DNA from: Lolium rigidum
Taxonomy: Eukaryota > Streptophyta > Magnoliopsida > Poales > Poaceae
DNA: 64,000 nucleotides
Reading direction: 5' to 3'
Assembly: GCF_022539505.1 (NCBI RefSeq)
Contig: NC_061512.1
Coordinates: forward strand, 150,023,962 to 150,087,961
Shown here in pieces: positions 21,074-31,881 of this stretch. Within the stretch, counting starts at the first letter, position 1. Every line of letters begins with the position of its first letter. The translations under genes and the position numbers were made by a program. The notes below the pieces were generated by a model, which searched no databases, was not told where the DNA came from, and worked only from the letters and a program-made list of their open reading frames with translations.

Positions 21074-23647
21074 AGTTCTGCTCGTCCCGAGCAGGTAAAA
21101 CGATAACAAAAGATAATTTCTGAAGTGACATGCCATCATAACCTTGATCATACTATTTGTAAACATATGTAATGAATGCAGCGATCAAAACAATGGTAAT
21201 GACATGAGTAAACAAGTGAATCATAAAGCAAAGACTTTTCATGAATAGTACTTCAAGACAAGCATCAATAAGTCTTGCATAAGAGTTAACTCATAAAGCA
21301 ACAAATCAAAGTAAAGGTATTGAAGCAACACAAAGGAAGATTAAGTTTCAGCGGTTGCTTTCAACTTGTAACATGTATATCTCATGGATAATTGTCAACA
21401 TAGAGTAATATAACAAGTACAATATGAAAGTATGTAGGAATCAATGCACAATTCACACAAGTGTTTGCTTCTTGAGGTGGAGAGAGATAGGTGAACTGAC
21501 TCAACAAAAAAGTAAAAAGAATGGTCCTTCAAAGAGGAAAGCATCGATTGCTATATTTGTGCTAGAGCTTTTATTTTGAAAACATGAAACAATTTTGTCA
21601 ACGGTAGTAATAAAGCATATGAGTTATGTAAATTATATCTTACAAGTTGCAAGCCTCATGCATAGTATACTAGTAGTGCCCGCACCTTGTCCTAATTAGC
21701 TTGGACTACCGGATCTTTGAAATGCACATATTTTAACCAAGTGTCACAATGGGGTACCTCCATGCCGCCTGTACAAAGGTCTAAGAAGAAAGCTCGCATT
21801 TTGGATTTCTCGCTTTTGATTATTCTCAACTTAGACATCAATACCGAGACAACATGGACAACAGATAATGGACTCCTCTTTAATGCATAAGCATGTGGCA
21901 ACAATTATTATTCTCATATGAGATTGAGGATATATGTCCAAGACTGAAACTTCCACCATGAATCATGGCTTTAGTTAGCGGCCCAATGTTCTTCTCTAAC
22001 AATATGCATGCTCCAACCATTAAGGTGGTAGATCTCTCTTACTTCGGACAAGACGGACATGCATAGCAACTCACATGATATTCAACAAAGAATAGTTGAT
22101 GGCGTCCCTAGAAGCATGGTTATCGCACAACAAGCAACTTAATAAGAGATAAAGTGCATAAGTACATATTCAATACCACAATAGTTTTTAAGCTATTTGT
22201 CCCATGAGCTATATATTGTAAAGGTGAATGATGGAATTTTAAATGTAGCACTCAAGAAATTTACTTTGGAATGGCGGATAAATACCATGTAGTAGGTAGG
22301 TATGGTGGACACAAATGGCATAGTGGTTGGCTCAAGGATTTTGGATGCATGAGAAGTATTCCCTCTCGATACAAGGTTTAGGCTAGCAAGGTTATTTGAA
22401 ACAAACACAAGGATGAACGGTGCAGCAAAACTCACATAAAAGACATATTGTAAACATTATAAGACTCTACACCGTCTTCCTTGTTGTTCAAAACTCAATA
22501 CTAGATATTATCTAGACTCTAGAGAAACCAAATATGCAAACCAAATTAGCAAGCTCTAAGTGTTTCTTCATTAATGGGTGCAAAGTATATGATGCAAGAG
22601 CTTAAACATGAGCACAACAATTGCCAAGTATCAAATTATCCAAGACATTTTAGAATTACTACATGTAGTATTTTCCAATTCCAACCATATAACAATTTAA
22701 CGAAGAAGAAACTTCGCCATGAATACTATGAGTAGAGCCTAAGGACATACTTGTCCATATGCTACAGCGGAGCGTGTATCTCTCCCACAAAGTGAATGCT
22801 AGGATCCATTTTATTCAAACAAAACAAAAAACAAAAACAAACCGACGCTCCAAGCAAAGTGCATAAGATGTGACGGAATAAAAATATAGTTTCGGGGAGG
22901 AACCTCGATAATGTTGTCGATGAAGAAGGGGATGCCTTGGGCATCCCCAATCTTAGACGCTTGAGTCTTCTTAGAATATGCAGGGGTGAACCACCGGGGC
23001 ATCCCCAAGCTTAGAGCTTTCACTCTCCTTGATCATATTGCATCATACTCCTCTCTTGATCCTTGAAAACTTCCTCCACACCAAACTCGAAACAACTCAT
23101 TAGAGGGTTAGTGCACAATAAAAATTAACATGTTCAGAGGTGACACAATCATTATTAACACTTCTGGACATTGCATAAAGCTACTGGACATTAATGGATT
23201 AAAGAAATTCATCCAACATAGCAAAAGAGGCAATGCGAAATAAAAGGCAGAATCTGTCAAAACAGAACAATCCGTAAAGATGGATTTTATTAGGCCACCA
23301 GACTTGCTCAAATGAAAATGCTCAAATTGAATGAAAGTTGCGTACATATCTGAGGATCATGCTCGTAAATTGGCTTAATTTTCTGAGCTACCTACAGGGA
23401 GGTAGACCCAGATTCGTGACAGCAAAGAAATCTGGAACTGCGCAGTAATCCAAATCTAGTACTTACTTTACTATCAAAGACTTTACTTGGCACAACAAAA
23501 CATAAAACTAAGATAAGGAGTGGTTGCTACAGTAGTAAACAACTTCCAAGACCCAAATATAAAACAAAAATACTGTAGTAAAAACATGGGTTGTCTCCCA
23601 TAAGCGCTTTTCTTTAACGCCTTTCAGCTAGGCGCATAAAGTGTAAA
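21074..23647 (-). other. 3' untranslated region of element B
   Basis: Non-coding and collinear with 8559-11132 of element A. It includes the hairpin GGGGATGCC-TTG-GGCATCCCC at 22928-22948 and PPT-like copies at about 22941 and 23000. Confidence 0.75.
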
Positions 23648-24199
23648 TCAAGTAACATCAAAAGATGAAGCATCAACATCATAATTTGTTCTAATAATAG
23701 AATCATAAGGTAACTTCATTCTCTTTCTAGGGAAGTGTTCCATACCCTTCTTGAGAGGAAATTTATATTTAATATTACCTTCCTTCATATCAATAGTAGC
23801 ACCAACGGTTCGAAGAAAAGGTCTTCCCAATATAATGGGGCAAGATGCATTGCATTCAATATCCAAGACAACAAAATCAACGGGGACAAGGTTATTGTTA
23901 ACCATAATATGAACATTATCAACTCTCCCCAAAGGTTTCTTTTTAGCATTATCAGCGAGATTAACATCCAGATAACAGTTTTTCAATGGTGGCAAGTCAA
24001 GCATATCATAGACTTTCTTAGGCATAACAGAAATACTTGCACCAAGATCACATAAAGCATTACAATCAAAATCTTTGACTCTCATTTTAATGATGGGCTC
24101 CCAACCATCTTCTAGCTTTCTAGGAATAGAAGTTTCAAGTTTTAGTTTCTCTTCTCTAGCTTTTATGAGAGCATTTGTAATATGTTTTGTGAAAGCCAA
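23648..24199 (-). CDS. Retroviral-type aspartic protease domain of element B
   Basis: 183-residue open stretch of the gag-protease polyprotein. The active-site motif is CDLGASISVMP (residues about 50-60), the DLGA variant usual in Athila-clade elements, and the flap/C-terminal motif is CPIILGRPFLRT. The N-terminal part (KHITNALIKAREEKLKLETS) is the linker after gag. The frame is displaced from gag by frameshifts around 24200-24370, so this is translatable only as a fragment. The tail ends in YDSIIRTNYDVDASSFDVT just before the untranslated region, where RT would start in a full element. Confidence 0.85.
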   Translation of the reverse strand: MAFTKHITNALIKAREEKLKLETSIPRKLEDGWEPIIKMRVKDFDCNALCDLGASISVMPKKVYDMLDLPPLKNCYLDVNLADNAKKKPLGRVDNVHIMVNNNLVPVDFVVLDIECNASCPIILGRPFLRTVGATIDMKEGNIKYKFPLKKGMEHFPRKRMKLPYDSIIRTNYDVDASSFDVT

Positions 24200-25761
24200 G
24201 TTTACAGCGCGAGCATTGGGACTCTTAGCAAGTTTTTGTAGAACTTTATAACTTCAGAGATGTGGCAATCATCGAAATCTAAATCATTACAATCTAAAGC
24301 AATGGGATTATCATCCCCAAGGTTGGAAAAAATTTCAGCAGTTTTATCACAGGCAGTTTCAGCAGTTTTAGCAGTTTCGGTAATTTTGCGCGCTTTGCAC
24401 TAGGAGTAGAAGCATTGCCAACACCAATTATTTTACCATTGATAGTAGGAGGTGCAGCAACATGTGAATCATTAGCATTGCTAGTGGTGGTAATAGTCCA
24501 AACTTTAGCTACATTTTCCTCTTTAGCTAGTTTTTCATTTTCTTCTCTATCCCACCTAGCACGCAGTTCAGCCATTAATCTTATATTCTCATTAATTCTA
24601 ACTTGGATGGCATTTGCTGTAGTAACAATTTTATTTTCAATATCCCTATTAGGCATAACTTTCGATTTCAAAAGATCAACATCAGAGGCAAGACTATCAA
24701 CCTTAGAAGCGAGTATATCAATTTTATTGAGCTTTTCCTCAACAGATTTGTTAAAGGCAGTTTGTGTACTAATAAATTATTTAAGCATAGCTTCAAGTCC
24801 AGGGGGTGTATTCCTATTATTGTTGTAAGAATTCCCATAAGAATTAGCATAACCGTTACCATTATTGTAAGGATATGGCCTATAGTTATTACTAGAATTG
24901 TTCCGATAAGCATTGTTGTTGAAATTATTATTTTTAATGAAGTTTACATCAACATGTTTTTCTTGGGCAACCAATGAAGCTAATGGAACATTATTAGGAT
25001 CAACATTAGTCCTATCATTCGCAAGCATAGACATAATAGCATCAATCTTATCATTCAAGGAAGAGGATTCTTCAACAGAATTTACCTTCTTACCTTGTGG
25101 AGCTCTTTCCGTGTGCCATTCGGAGTAATTAATCATCATATTATCAAGAAGCTTCGTTGCTTAACCAAGAGTGATGGACATAAAGGTACCTCCAGCAGCT
25201 GAATCCAATAAATTCCGCGAAGAAAAATTTAGTCCTGCATAGAAGGTTTGGATGGTCATCCAAGTAGTCAGTCCATGGGTTGGGCAATTTTTAACCAAAG
25301 ATTTCATTCTTTCCCAAGCTTGAGCAACATGTTCATTATCCAATTGTTTAAAATCCATTATGCTACTCCTCAAAGATATAATTTTAGCAGGGGGATAATA
25401 TCTACCAATAAAAGCATCCTTGCATTTAGTCCAGGAATCAATGCTATTCTTAGGCAGAGATAGCAACCAATCTTTAGCTCTTCCTCTTAATGAGAAAGGA
25501 AACAATTTTAATTTTATAATATCACCGTCTACATCTTTATACTTTTGCATTTCACATAGTTCAACAAAATTATTGAGATGGGCAGCGACATCATCGGAAC
25601 TAACACCGGAAAATTGCTCTCTCATAACAAGATTAAGTAAAGCGAGGTTTAATTTCAAAGAATTCTGCTGTAGTAGCGAGTGGAGCAATAGGTGTGCATA
25701 GGAAATCATTATTATTTGTGCTAGTGAAGTCACACAACTTAGTATTTTCAGGGGTAGCCAT
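24200..25761 (-). pseudogene. Degenerate gag of element B
   Basis: Starts at ATG 25761 (MATPENTKLCDFTSTNNNDF). The frame breaks near 25640, and the gag core continues in another frame: REQFSGVSSDDVAAHLNNF, then LFPFSLRGRAKDWLLSLP and IGRYYPPAKI, the retrotransposon gag signature. It then passes in-frame stops at about 25161 and 24777, an Asn-rich stretch (25000-24800) and a coiled-coil-like piece (NKIVTTANAIQVRINENIRL). The frame is lost again near 24370. No CCHC zinc knuckle is visible. At least two frameshifts and two stops make it non-functional. Confidence 0.85.
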
Positions 25762-25987
25762 TTTAGCAGTAGTAAATAAAGCAAACTAGGTAAAGTAAAT
25801 GCAAGTAAACTAATTTTTTTTTGTGTTTTTATATAGCAAACAAGACAGTAAATAAAGTAAAACTAGCAACTAATTTTTTTGTGTTTTGATATAATGCAGC
25901 AAACAAAGTAGTAAATAAAATAAAGCAAGACAAAAACAAAGTAAAGAGAATGAGAAGTGGAGACTCCCCTTGCAGCGTGTCTTGATC

Positions 25988-26005
25988 TCCCCGGCAACGG
26001 CGCCA
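25988..26005 (-). promoter_or_regulatory. Primer binding site of element B (tRNA-Asp)
   Basis: Minus strand TGGCGCCGTTGCCGGGGA, identical to element A. Confidence 0.88.
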
Positions 26006-26016
26006 GAAAAAGAGCT

Positions 26017-27620
26017 TGATGGCGTGTAACTCACACGTTCATTGGGAACCCCAAGAGGAAGGTATGATGCGCACAGCAGCAAGGTTTCCCTTAGAAAGAA
26101 ACCAAGGTTTATCGAACCAGGAGGAGCCATGAAGCACGTTGAAGGTTGATGGCGGCGGGATGTAGTGTGGCGCAACACCAGGGATTCCGGCGCCAACGTG
26201 GAACTCGCACAACACAACCAAAGTACTTTGCCCCAACGAAACAAGTGAGGTTGTCAATCTCACCGGCTTGCTGTAACAAAGGACTAACCGTATTGTGTGG
26301 AAGATGATTGTTTGCAGAGAAAACGAGTAAAAACAAGTATTGCAGCAGATTTGTATTTCAGTATTAAAGAATGGACCGGGGTCCACAGTTCACTAGAGGT
26401 GTCTCTCCCATAAGATAAAAGCATGTTGGGTGAACAAATTACAGTCGGGCAATTGACAAATAGAGAGAGCATAACAATGCACATACATGTCATGATAAGT
26501 ATAGTGAGATTTAATTGGGCATTACGACAAAGTACATAGACCGCCATCCAACTGCATCTATGCATAAAAAGTCCACCTTCAGGTTATCGTCCGAACCCCT
26601 TCCAGTATTAAGTTGCAAAGCAACGAGACAATTGCATTAAGTATGGTGCGTAATGTAATCAACAACTACATCCTCGGACATAGCGCCAATGTTTTATCCC
26701 TAGTGGCAACGAGCACAACACAACCTTAGAACTTTTCGTCACTCGTCCCAAGTGTCAATGCGAGGCATGAACCCACTATCGAGCATAAATACTCCCTCTT
26801 GGAGTTAAGAGCAAAAACTTGGCCAGAGCCTCTACTAATAACGGAGAGCATGCAAGATCATAAACAACACATATGTAATAACTTGATAATTAACATAACA
26901 TGGTATTCTCTATCCATCGGATCCCGACAAACACAACATAGAGTATTACGAGATAGATGATCTTGATCATGTTAGGCAGCTCACAAGATCTAACAATGAA
27001 GCACAATGAGGAGAAGACAACCATCTAGCTAATGCTATGGACCCATAGTCCGAGGGTGAACTACTCACTCATCACTCCGGAGGCGACCATGGCGGTGAAG
27101 AGTCCTCCGGGAGATGAATCCCCTCTCCGGCAGGGTGCCGGAGGAGATCTCCAGAATCCCCCGAGATGGGATTGGCGGCGGCGGCATCTTAGTAAGGTTT
27201 TCCGTATCGTGGTTTTTCGCATCAGGGGTTTCGCGACGGAGGCTTTAAGTAGGCGGAAGGGCAGAGTCGGAGGGCTGACGAGGGGCCCACACCATAGGCG
27301 GCGCGGGCCCCCTCTGGCCGCGCGGCCCTATGGTGGCGGCGCCTCGTCGCCCCACTTCGTATCCCTTTCGGTCTTCTGGAAGGTTCGTGGCAAAATAGGC
27401 CCCTGGGTCTTGATTTCGTCCAATTCCGATAATATTTCGTTACTAGGATTTCGAAACCAAAAACAGCAAAAAAACGAGCAAGCTGGCACTTCGGCATCTT
27501 GTTAATAGGTTAGTTCCAGAAAATGCACGAATATGACATAAAGTGTGCATAAAACATGTAGATATCATCAATAATGTGGCATGGAACATAAGAAATTATC
27601 GATACGTCGGAGACGTATCA
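26017..27620 (-). repeat. 5' LTR of element B
   Basis: 1604 bp. On the minus strand it begins TGATACGTCTCCGACG and ends ACACGCCATCA. Confidence 0.92.
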
Positions 27621-29196
27621 ACCATCCGACCATTAGCATAATCAATGCGCGATAGCTTACACGAGAAGGAAAAGAGCCGAACAGCTGTGGATAGTAAAAG
27701 CATTTGGTTCTTCGAGGATCCTTCTTCTACTGCCTTCTCAAAGGAGTACTACTATTGTAATTTTTTTTTCTGGGACCTTCGGGTCCCTTCCCCGTTTAAA
27801 GTGAAGTGTTCTATTCCAATACATTCATATGCCTATGTTTCTATTTTTACAAGCAAATAAATAACAAAGGATGACTCAATGCACAAGTTGATCTCGTTTT
27901 GAACTTTTTTTAAACTTCTTCTATTGTATTCAAATTTGATTAGAAGGAGTCGATCGATTGTACACACCAATCGTATAGCTCGGTGGGTGGATTGGCATTT
28001 GAAGTTTGGTCATTGTGTTCTTGTTTGTTACCACCCTCGCAAGGCACGTCCAAGTATTTCCTATCAAAATTTATGGCATGTATGTAGTTACATAACCTAC
28101 ATTATTTCAATTATGAGTTTAATTACTAGGCAAAAGCTTAAAAAATCCATATATAGTTGCAGATTAAGATCAACAAATCCTTGAACCTATATCTACAAAA
28201 TTGATGGCACTAACACATCCTAGCAAGCGGAAAGCATGTCTACCCTACTGCTTGCAAAAGGTGGAATTATGACAATAATGTGCAACTGTTAAAATTTGGT
28301 AGCCCTCCTTCACAAATAACACACATCTAGCCATTTTTGTACAGTAAAAAGGGAAATCATTCTTTCATGCATGCATATAATTGTTAGAATCTCTTGTTTG
28401 TGAAGTTGCTTAAAATACGATCTCTTCCAAACTTGAGGTCATATAATAACTAAAAAGTTTTTTATGGCGGGATTTTGCATCAAAGTACATGCGCACAATA
28501 CTCACTTGTGGGCAGAAAGCCAAGCAAACTCATATTACTAGGTTTGTATTGATTTGTTCTAGAAATTTCACCATCACATATGATTTTGTGCTTGCGTTAA
28601 TTTTACTTTAAAAACTTCTTCCAAATTCAAATTTTCTTCAAACATGCCAATGGTACATGTCTACCAATTAATAATTAAGGGTACACCACACGTACTACCT
28701 CGTAGGGTACATAAAAAAATTACTATATTTTATGGCATGTACTAATTTCACATAATCTACAACTCAATGTTGAGTTTAATGATCAGCCCAGAACTAGAAA
28801 ACAAATATACATATAGTTGCAAATAAACCTAGAAAAGCTCTAGTATCCTTTAAAACCCTAGAAAATGGTCATGCATGCATGCATCCTACCCATAATAATT
28901 ACTTAAGGTCTCGATCTCTATACTGCTCACGAAGTTTGGAATTCTAGCAAATATGCAACTTGTTTCATTAATTTACCATGGCGAGATAGATGCATGCACA
29001 TCGATCTCTTAAAAAATGTGGTAATATATGTTAAATATAAGTTTGTAAAGGATTTGGCATCCATATATGCTCACCGGATATATAGATAAGGCCAAGCAAA
29101 CACATCGAATATTTGTGAAGAAATGTTTTTGCTAGAACCTTCAAATTTTTAGATTTACATCACATACAAAGAACACACCTTTTATTTCGCCAGGTT
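27621..29196. other. Intergenic, AT-rich, with an old internal duplication
   Basis: No gene seen. The blocks around 28050-28640 and 28690-29200 share the same order of phrases (TTTATGGCATGTA, CATAACCTAC / CATAATCTAC, ATATATAGTTGCA / CATATAGTTGCAAAT, GCCAAGCAAAC) and look like a diverged tandem duplication of about 0.6 kb. A compact hairpin lies at 27771-27786. Confidence 0.45.
27771..27786. other. UUCG-type hairpin
   Basis: GGGACC-TTCG-GGTCCC, a six-base-pair stem closing a C(UUCG)G loop, preceded by a run of nine T. No neighbouring gene gives it an obvious role. Confidence 0.5.
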
Positions 29197-30292
29197 TGTG
29201 CACTAATAAAGTACTCCTACCGTACTAGAAATTGGATTGTTCTACTCCGGAGTGATATGCTCACCGGAGTATTTTTTGATCTTAGCTGGAGCGGCGTTTG
29301 GCGGTTGCACGAAGCCGTGCTGGATGTTAAGCCTGTCGAGGCACGCCTGGTGGAAAGCGTGCGCCACCTTAGCCTCATCGGCGCGCCGCTGCAATGCCGC
29401 GTCCGTGGGATTTGCCGCCGCCACATTCTTAGCCTGCACGAAAGCTTGCAGAGCATCCCGGCATCTATAGAGTGCCGGGAACATCACGTTATATACGAGC
29501 TCATTGGCGGTGTTGCTCCTGCAAAGGGCGTCGCCAGGATGCGCTTCGAAAGAACGGCCTGGCTCCACGGCAGGAACCGCCTGAAGTGCGGTCGGATTAG
29601 GCGGCTGGCCATGGGAGCTCCCTACCTTCGCATCGTTCGCGCCGGCCGGGAAGGGGATCTCACCTGCTGGCAAAGAAAACCATGCGGCATGCGCGGGCGG
29701 AAAAGCCGGCCAGGGCCGAGCGGGCGTCGCATGCGGGGTTGCGTGGGAGATCCCTGCCTCTGCATCCATCGGCCCGCACGGGAAGCGGCTGGCGAGGGGC
29801 TCCACGGCCAGCGCCGCGGGCTGAACAACCGGCCAGTGCAGAGCGGGCGGGTTATGCCTTGGTGCGCGATGGACGAAGCGAAGGCGGCGCTGATGCTCCG
29901 CTTCCTCGTCGGTGGTAGGACTACACGCGCGGCGACCAGAGCCAAGTCGGAAGGCCATAGCTATGTCGATTGGTCACTTAAGCTGGAGAGGTTCTCTTAC
30001 CATTTCGGAGAAGCGGAGTAAGAGGAAGTTGTTGCTTATAATAAACATATCTCAGGTTCACTGCCACGTTGGGTTAAGAGGGGCAAAGTTGGTCAATGCC
30101 TAGGAAGTTGGAATCGTTTTGGCCCCAATTTAATTACCTTGCGGTTCCTCTCTCGGTCTCTCCCACCTCTTCACTATCCGTCCCCTTGCCTCCTTTCATG
30201 TTTCATCGTAGTGCATCTTGTTTTTCTAGTAGCACCTTCACAAAAATCATACACATTTGTCCGATTCTATCATTGTGTGCACTAATAAAGTA
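29197..30292. repeat. 17-bp direct repeats flanking a GC-rich ORF island
   Basis: TGTGCACTAATAAAGTA occurs at 29197-29213 and 30276-30292, on either side of the GC-rich ORF at 29242-29958. It could be a target duplication or recombination footprint. No terminal inverted repeats or poly(A) are visible at the edges. Confidence 0.6.
29242..29958 (-). CDS. Hypothetical protein (GC-rich single ORF)
   Basis: 238 residues. The N terminus is charged (MAFRLGSGRRACSPTTDEEA). The middle is Pro/Ala-rich and low in complexity. The C-terminal 90 residues (NELVYNVMFPALYRCRDALQ, then AADEAK/HAFHQACLDRLN-like helical sequence and APAKIKKYSGEH) look like a folded helical domain. The opposite strand is open over the same stretch (29257-30021), but that product is Cys/Arg-rich and reads as a shadow. 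On the minus strand TTTATTATAAGC at about 30034-30045 could be a TATA box. A nine-codon ORF (30003-29974) precedes the start, and its ATG|GTAAGA also resembles a splice donor. I do not recognise the family. It may be a gene fragment. Confidence 0.4.
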   Translation of the reverse strand: MAFRLGSGRRACSPTTDEEAEHQRRLRFVHRAPRHNPPALHWPVVQPAALAVEPLASRFPCGPMDAEAGISHATPHATPARPWPAFPPAHAAWFSLPAGEIPFPAGANDAKVGSSHGQPPNPTALQAVPAVEPGRSFEAHPGDALCRSNTANELVYNVMFPALYRCRDALQAFVQAKNVAAANPTDAALQRRADEAKVAHAFHQACLDRLNIQHGFVQPPNAAPAKIKKYSGEHITPE

Positions 30293-30365
30293 AAAAAAAT
30301 CGATTATATGTGAATAAACGTTTAATACACTAGCTCGCAAAGATGTTTCTCAAGGCGATATGCAC
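30022..30365. other. Spacer and promoter side of the GC-rich ORF
   Basis: Contains the TATA-like TTTATTATAAGC (minus) and a pyrimidine-rich stretch at 30150-30240. No gene seen. Confidence 0.4.
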
Positions 30366-31881
30366 AATGCCTGCCAAAAAAGCTTCATTTTGGATTGACT
30401 AATAATTAAGAAGGATCCAAACTTACTTTTTCATTTTCATGTTTTAAACTTGTTTAAATCTTGGTCAAACCAAGGATTTGACCAAGATTCAAATGGGCAT
30501 AAAAATCTAAAAAAATGAAAAAATGAAAAACCAAAACACATAGCCTTCTTATGTCATATAGTAAGCATCATTCAAGTTCATAACCAAGGTTTAGACATAT
30601 TCAAACTAGACAAATCATGTATCTACCTCCTAACCCTAAACTCTGTCTTATGAAATCAAGCATGCACGAAGAGAATTGGTTTTGGGTTTCAAACATGGAA
30701 ATTCCAAAAATCGCCAAAAAAGCTTCATTTTGGATTGACTAATAATTAAGAAGGATCAAAACTTACTTCTTCATTTTTCATATTTTAAACTTGTTTAAAT
30801 CTTGGTTGATGGGCATAAAAAATTCTAAAAATTAGAAAAAATGAAAAACCAAAACACATAGCCTTCTTATGTCATATAGTAAGCAGCATTCAAGTTCATA
30901 ACCAAGGTTTAGACATATTCAAATAACACAAATCATATATCTACCCCTAACCCTAAACTCTATCTTATGAAGTCAAGCATGCATGAAGAGAAGTTGTTTT
31001 GGGTTTCAAACATGAAAATTTCAAGAACCTCAGAAAATCTTCATTTTAGAGTGACTAAGAAGGATCTAGGCTTACCTTTTCATTTTCATGTTTTAAACTT
31101 GTTTAAATCATGGTCAAACCTAGGATTTGACCAAAATTCAAATGGGCAAAAAATTAAAAAAAACAGATAAATGAAAAAACGAAGCACATAGTCTTCTTAT
31201 GTCATATAGTAAGAATTAAAGTTGGTAAAGAAGGTCTAGCATATTCAAACTAGACAAATCATGTATCTACCCCTAAACCCTAAACTATGTCTTATGTAGT
31301 AGTCAAGCATGAAGAGAAGTGGTTTTGGGTTTCAGACATGGAAATTTCAAAAACCTATCAAAAGCTTCATTTTAGAGTGACTAAGAAGGATCCATATGCT
31401 TACCTTTTCATTTTCATATTTTAAACTTGTTTAAATCATTGTCAACCCTAGGATTTGACCAAAATTCAAATGGGCATAATATTTAAAAATAAATCAGAAA
31501 AGTGAAAAACAAAAGCACATAGTCTTCTTATGTCACATATATAGTAAGCATTCAGATAAACAAGGTCTACCCCTAACTCGGAACTCTGTCTTATGAAGTC
31601 AAGCATGAAGAGAAGTGGTTTTTGGTTTCAAACATGGAAATTTCAAAAACCTCCCAAAAGCTTCATTTTAGAGTGACTCAGAAGGATCCAGGCTTACCTT
31701 TTCATTTTCATGTTTTAAACTTGTTTAAATCTTGGCAAACCTAGGATTTGACCAATATTCAAATGGGCATAAAATAAATAAAAATAAAAAAAACCAAAGC
31801 ACATAGTCTTCTTATGTCATATAGTAAGCATTCAAGTTCATAAACAAGGTCGAGACATATTCAAACCAGACAAATCATGTA
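30366..31881 (+). repeat. Satellite J, central block before the solo LTR
   Basis: About 4.5 monomers in plus orientation, with GTCAAGCATG-type landmarks at about 30656, 30970, 31300 and 31597 (spacing 297-330). All keep the TTGGTCAAA..TTTGACCAA dyad except one monomer deleted near 30800. Ends in the target duplication ATGTA of the solo LTR. Confidence 0.9.

Larger units (their letters stand above)
19459..27620 (-). mobile_element. Element B: complete Athila-like LTR retrotransposon lacking RT and integrase
   Basis: TSD ACCAT is at 19454-19458 and 27621-27625. LTRs are 19459-21059 (3' LTR) and 26017-27620 (5' LTR); PPT 21060-21073; PBS 25988-26005. It encodes a decayed gag and a protease domain (25761-23648), then goes straight into a 2.5-kb untranslated region; pol is absent. 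It has the same LTRs and 3' region as element A. I infer a non-autonomous gag-protease member that depends on RT and integrase from a partner. Confidence 0.93.

Noticed and set aside
29257..30021. 254-codon ORF on the plus strand over the GC-rich island
   Set aside because: It overlaps the minus-strand ORF almost fully, is Cys/Arg-rich and lacks family motifs. The minus strand has the better composition and a TATA-like upstream sequence.
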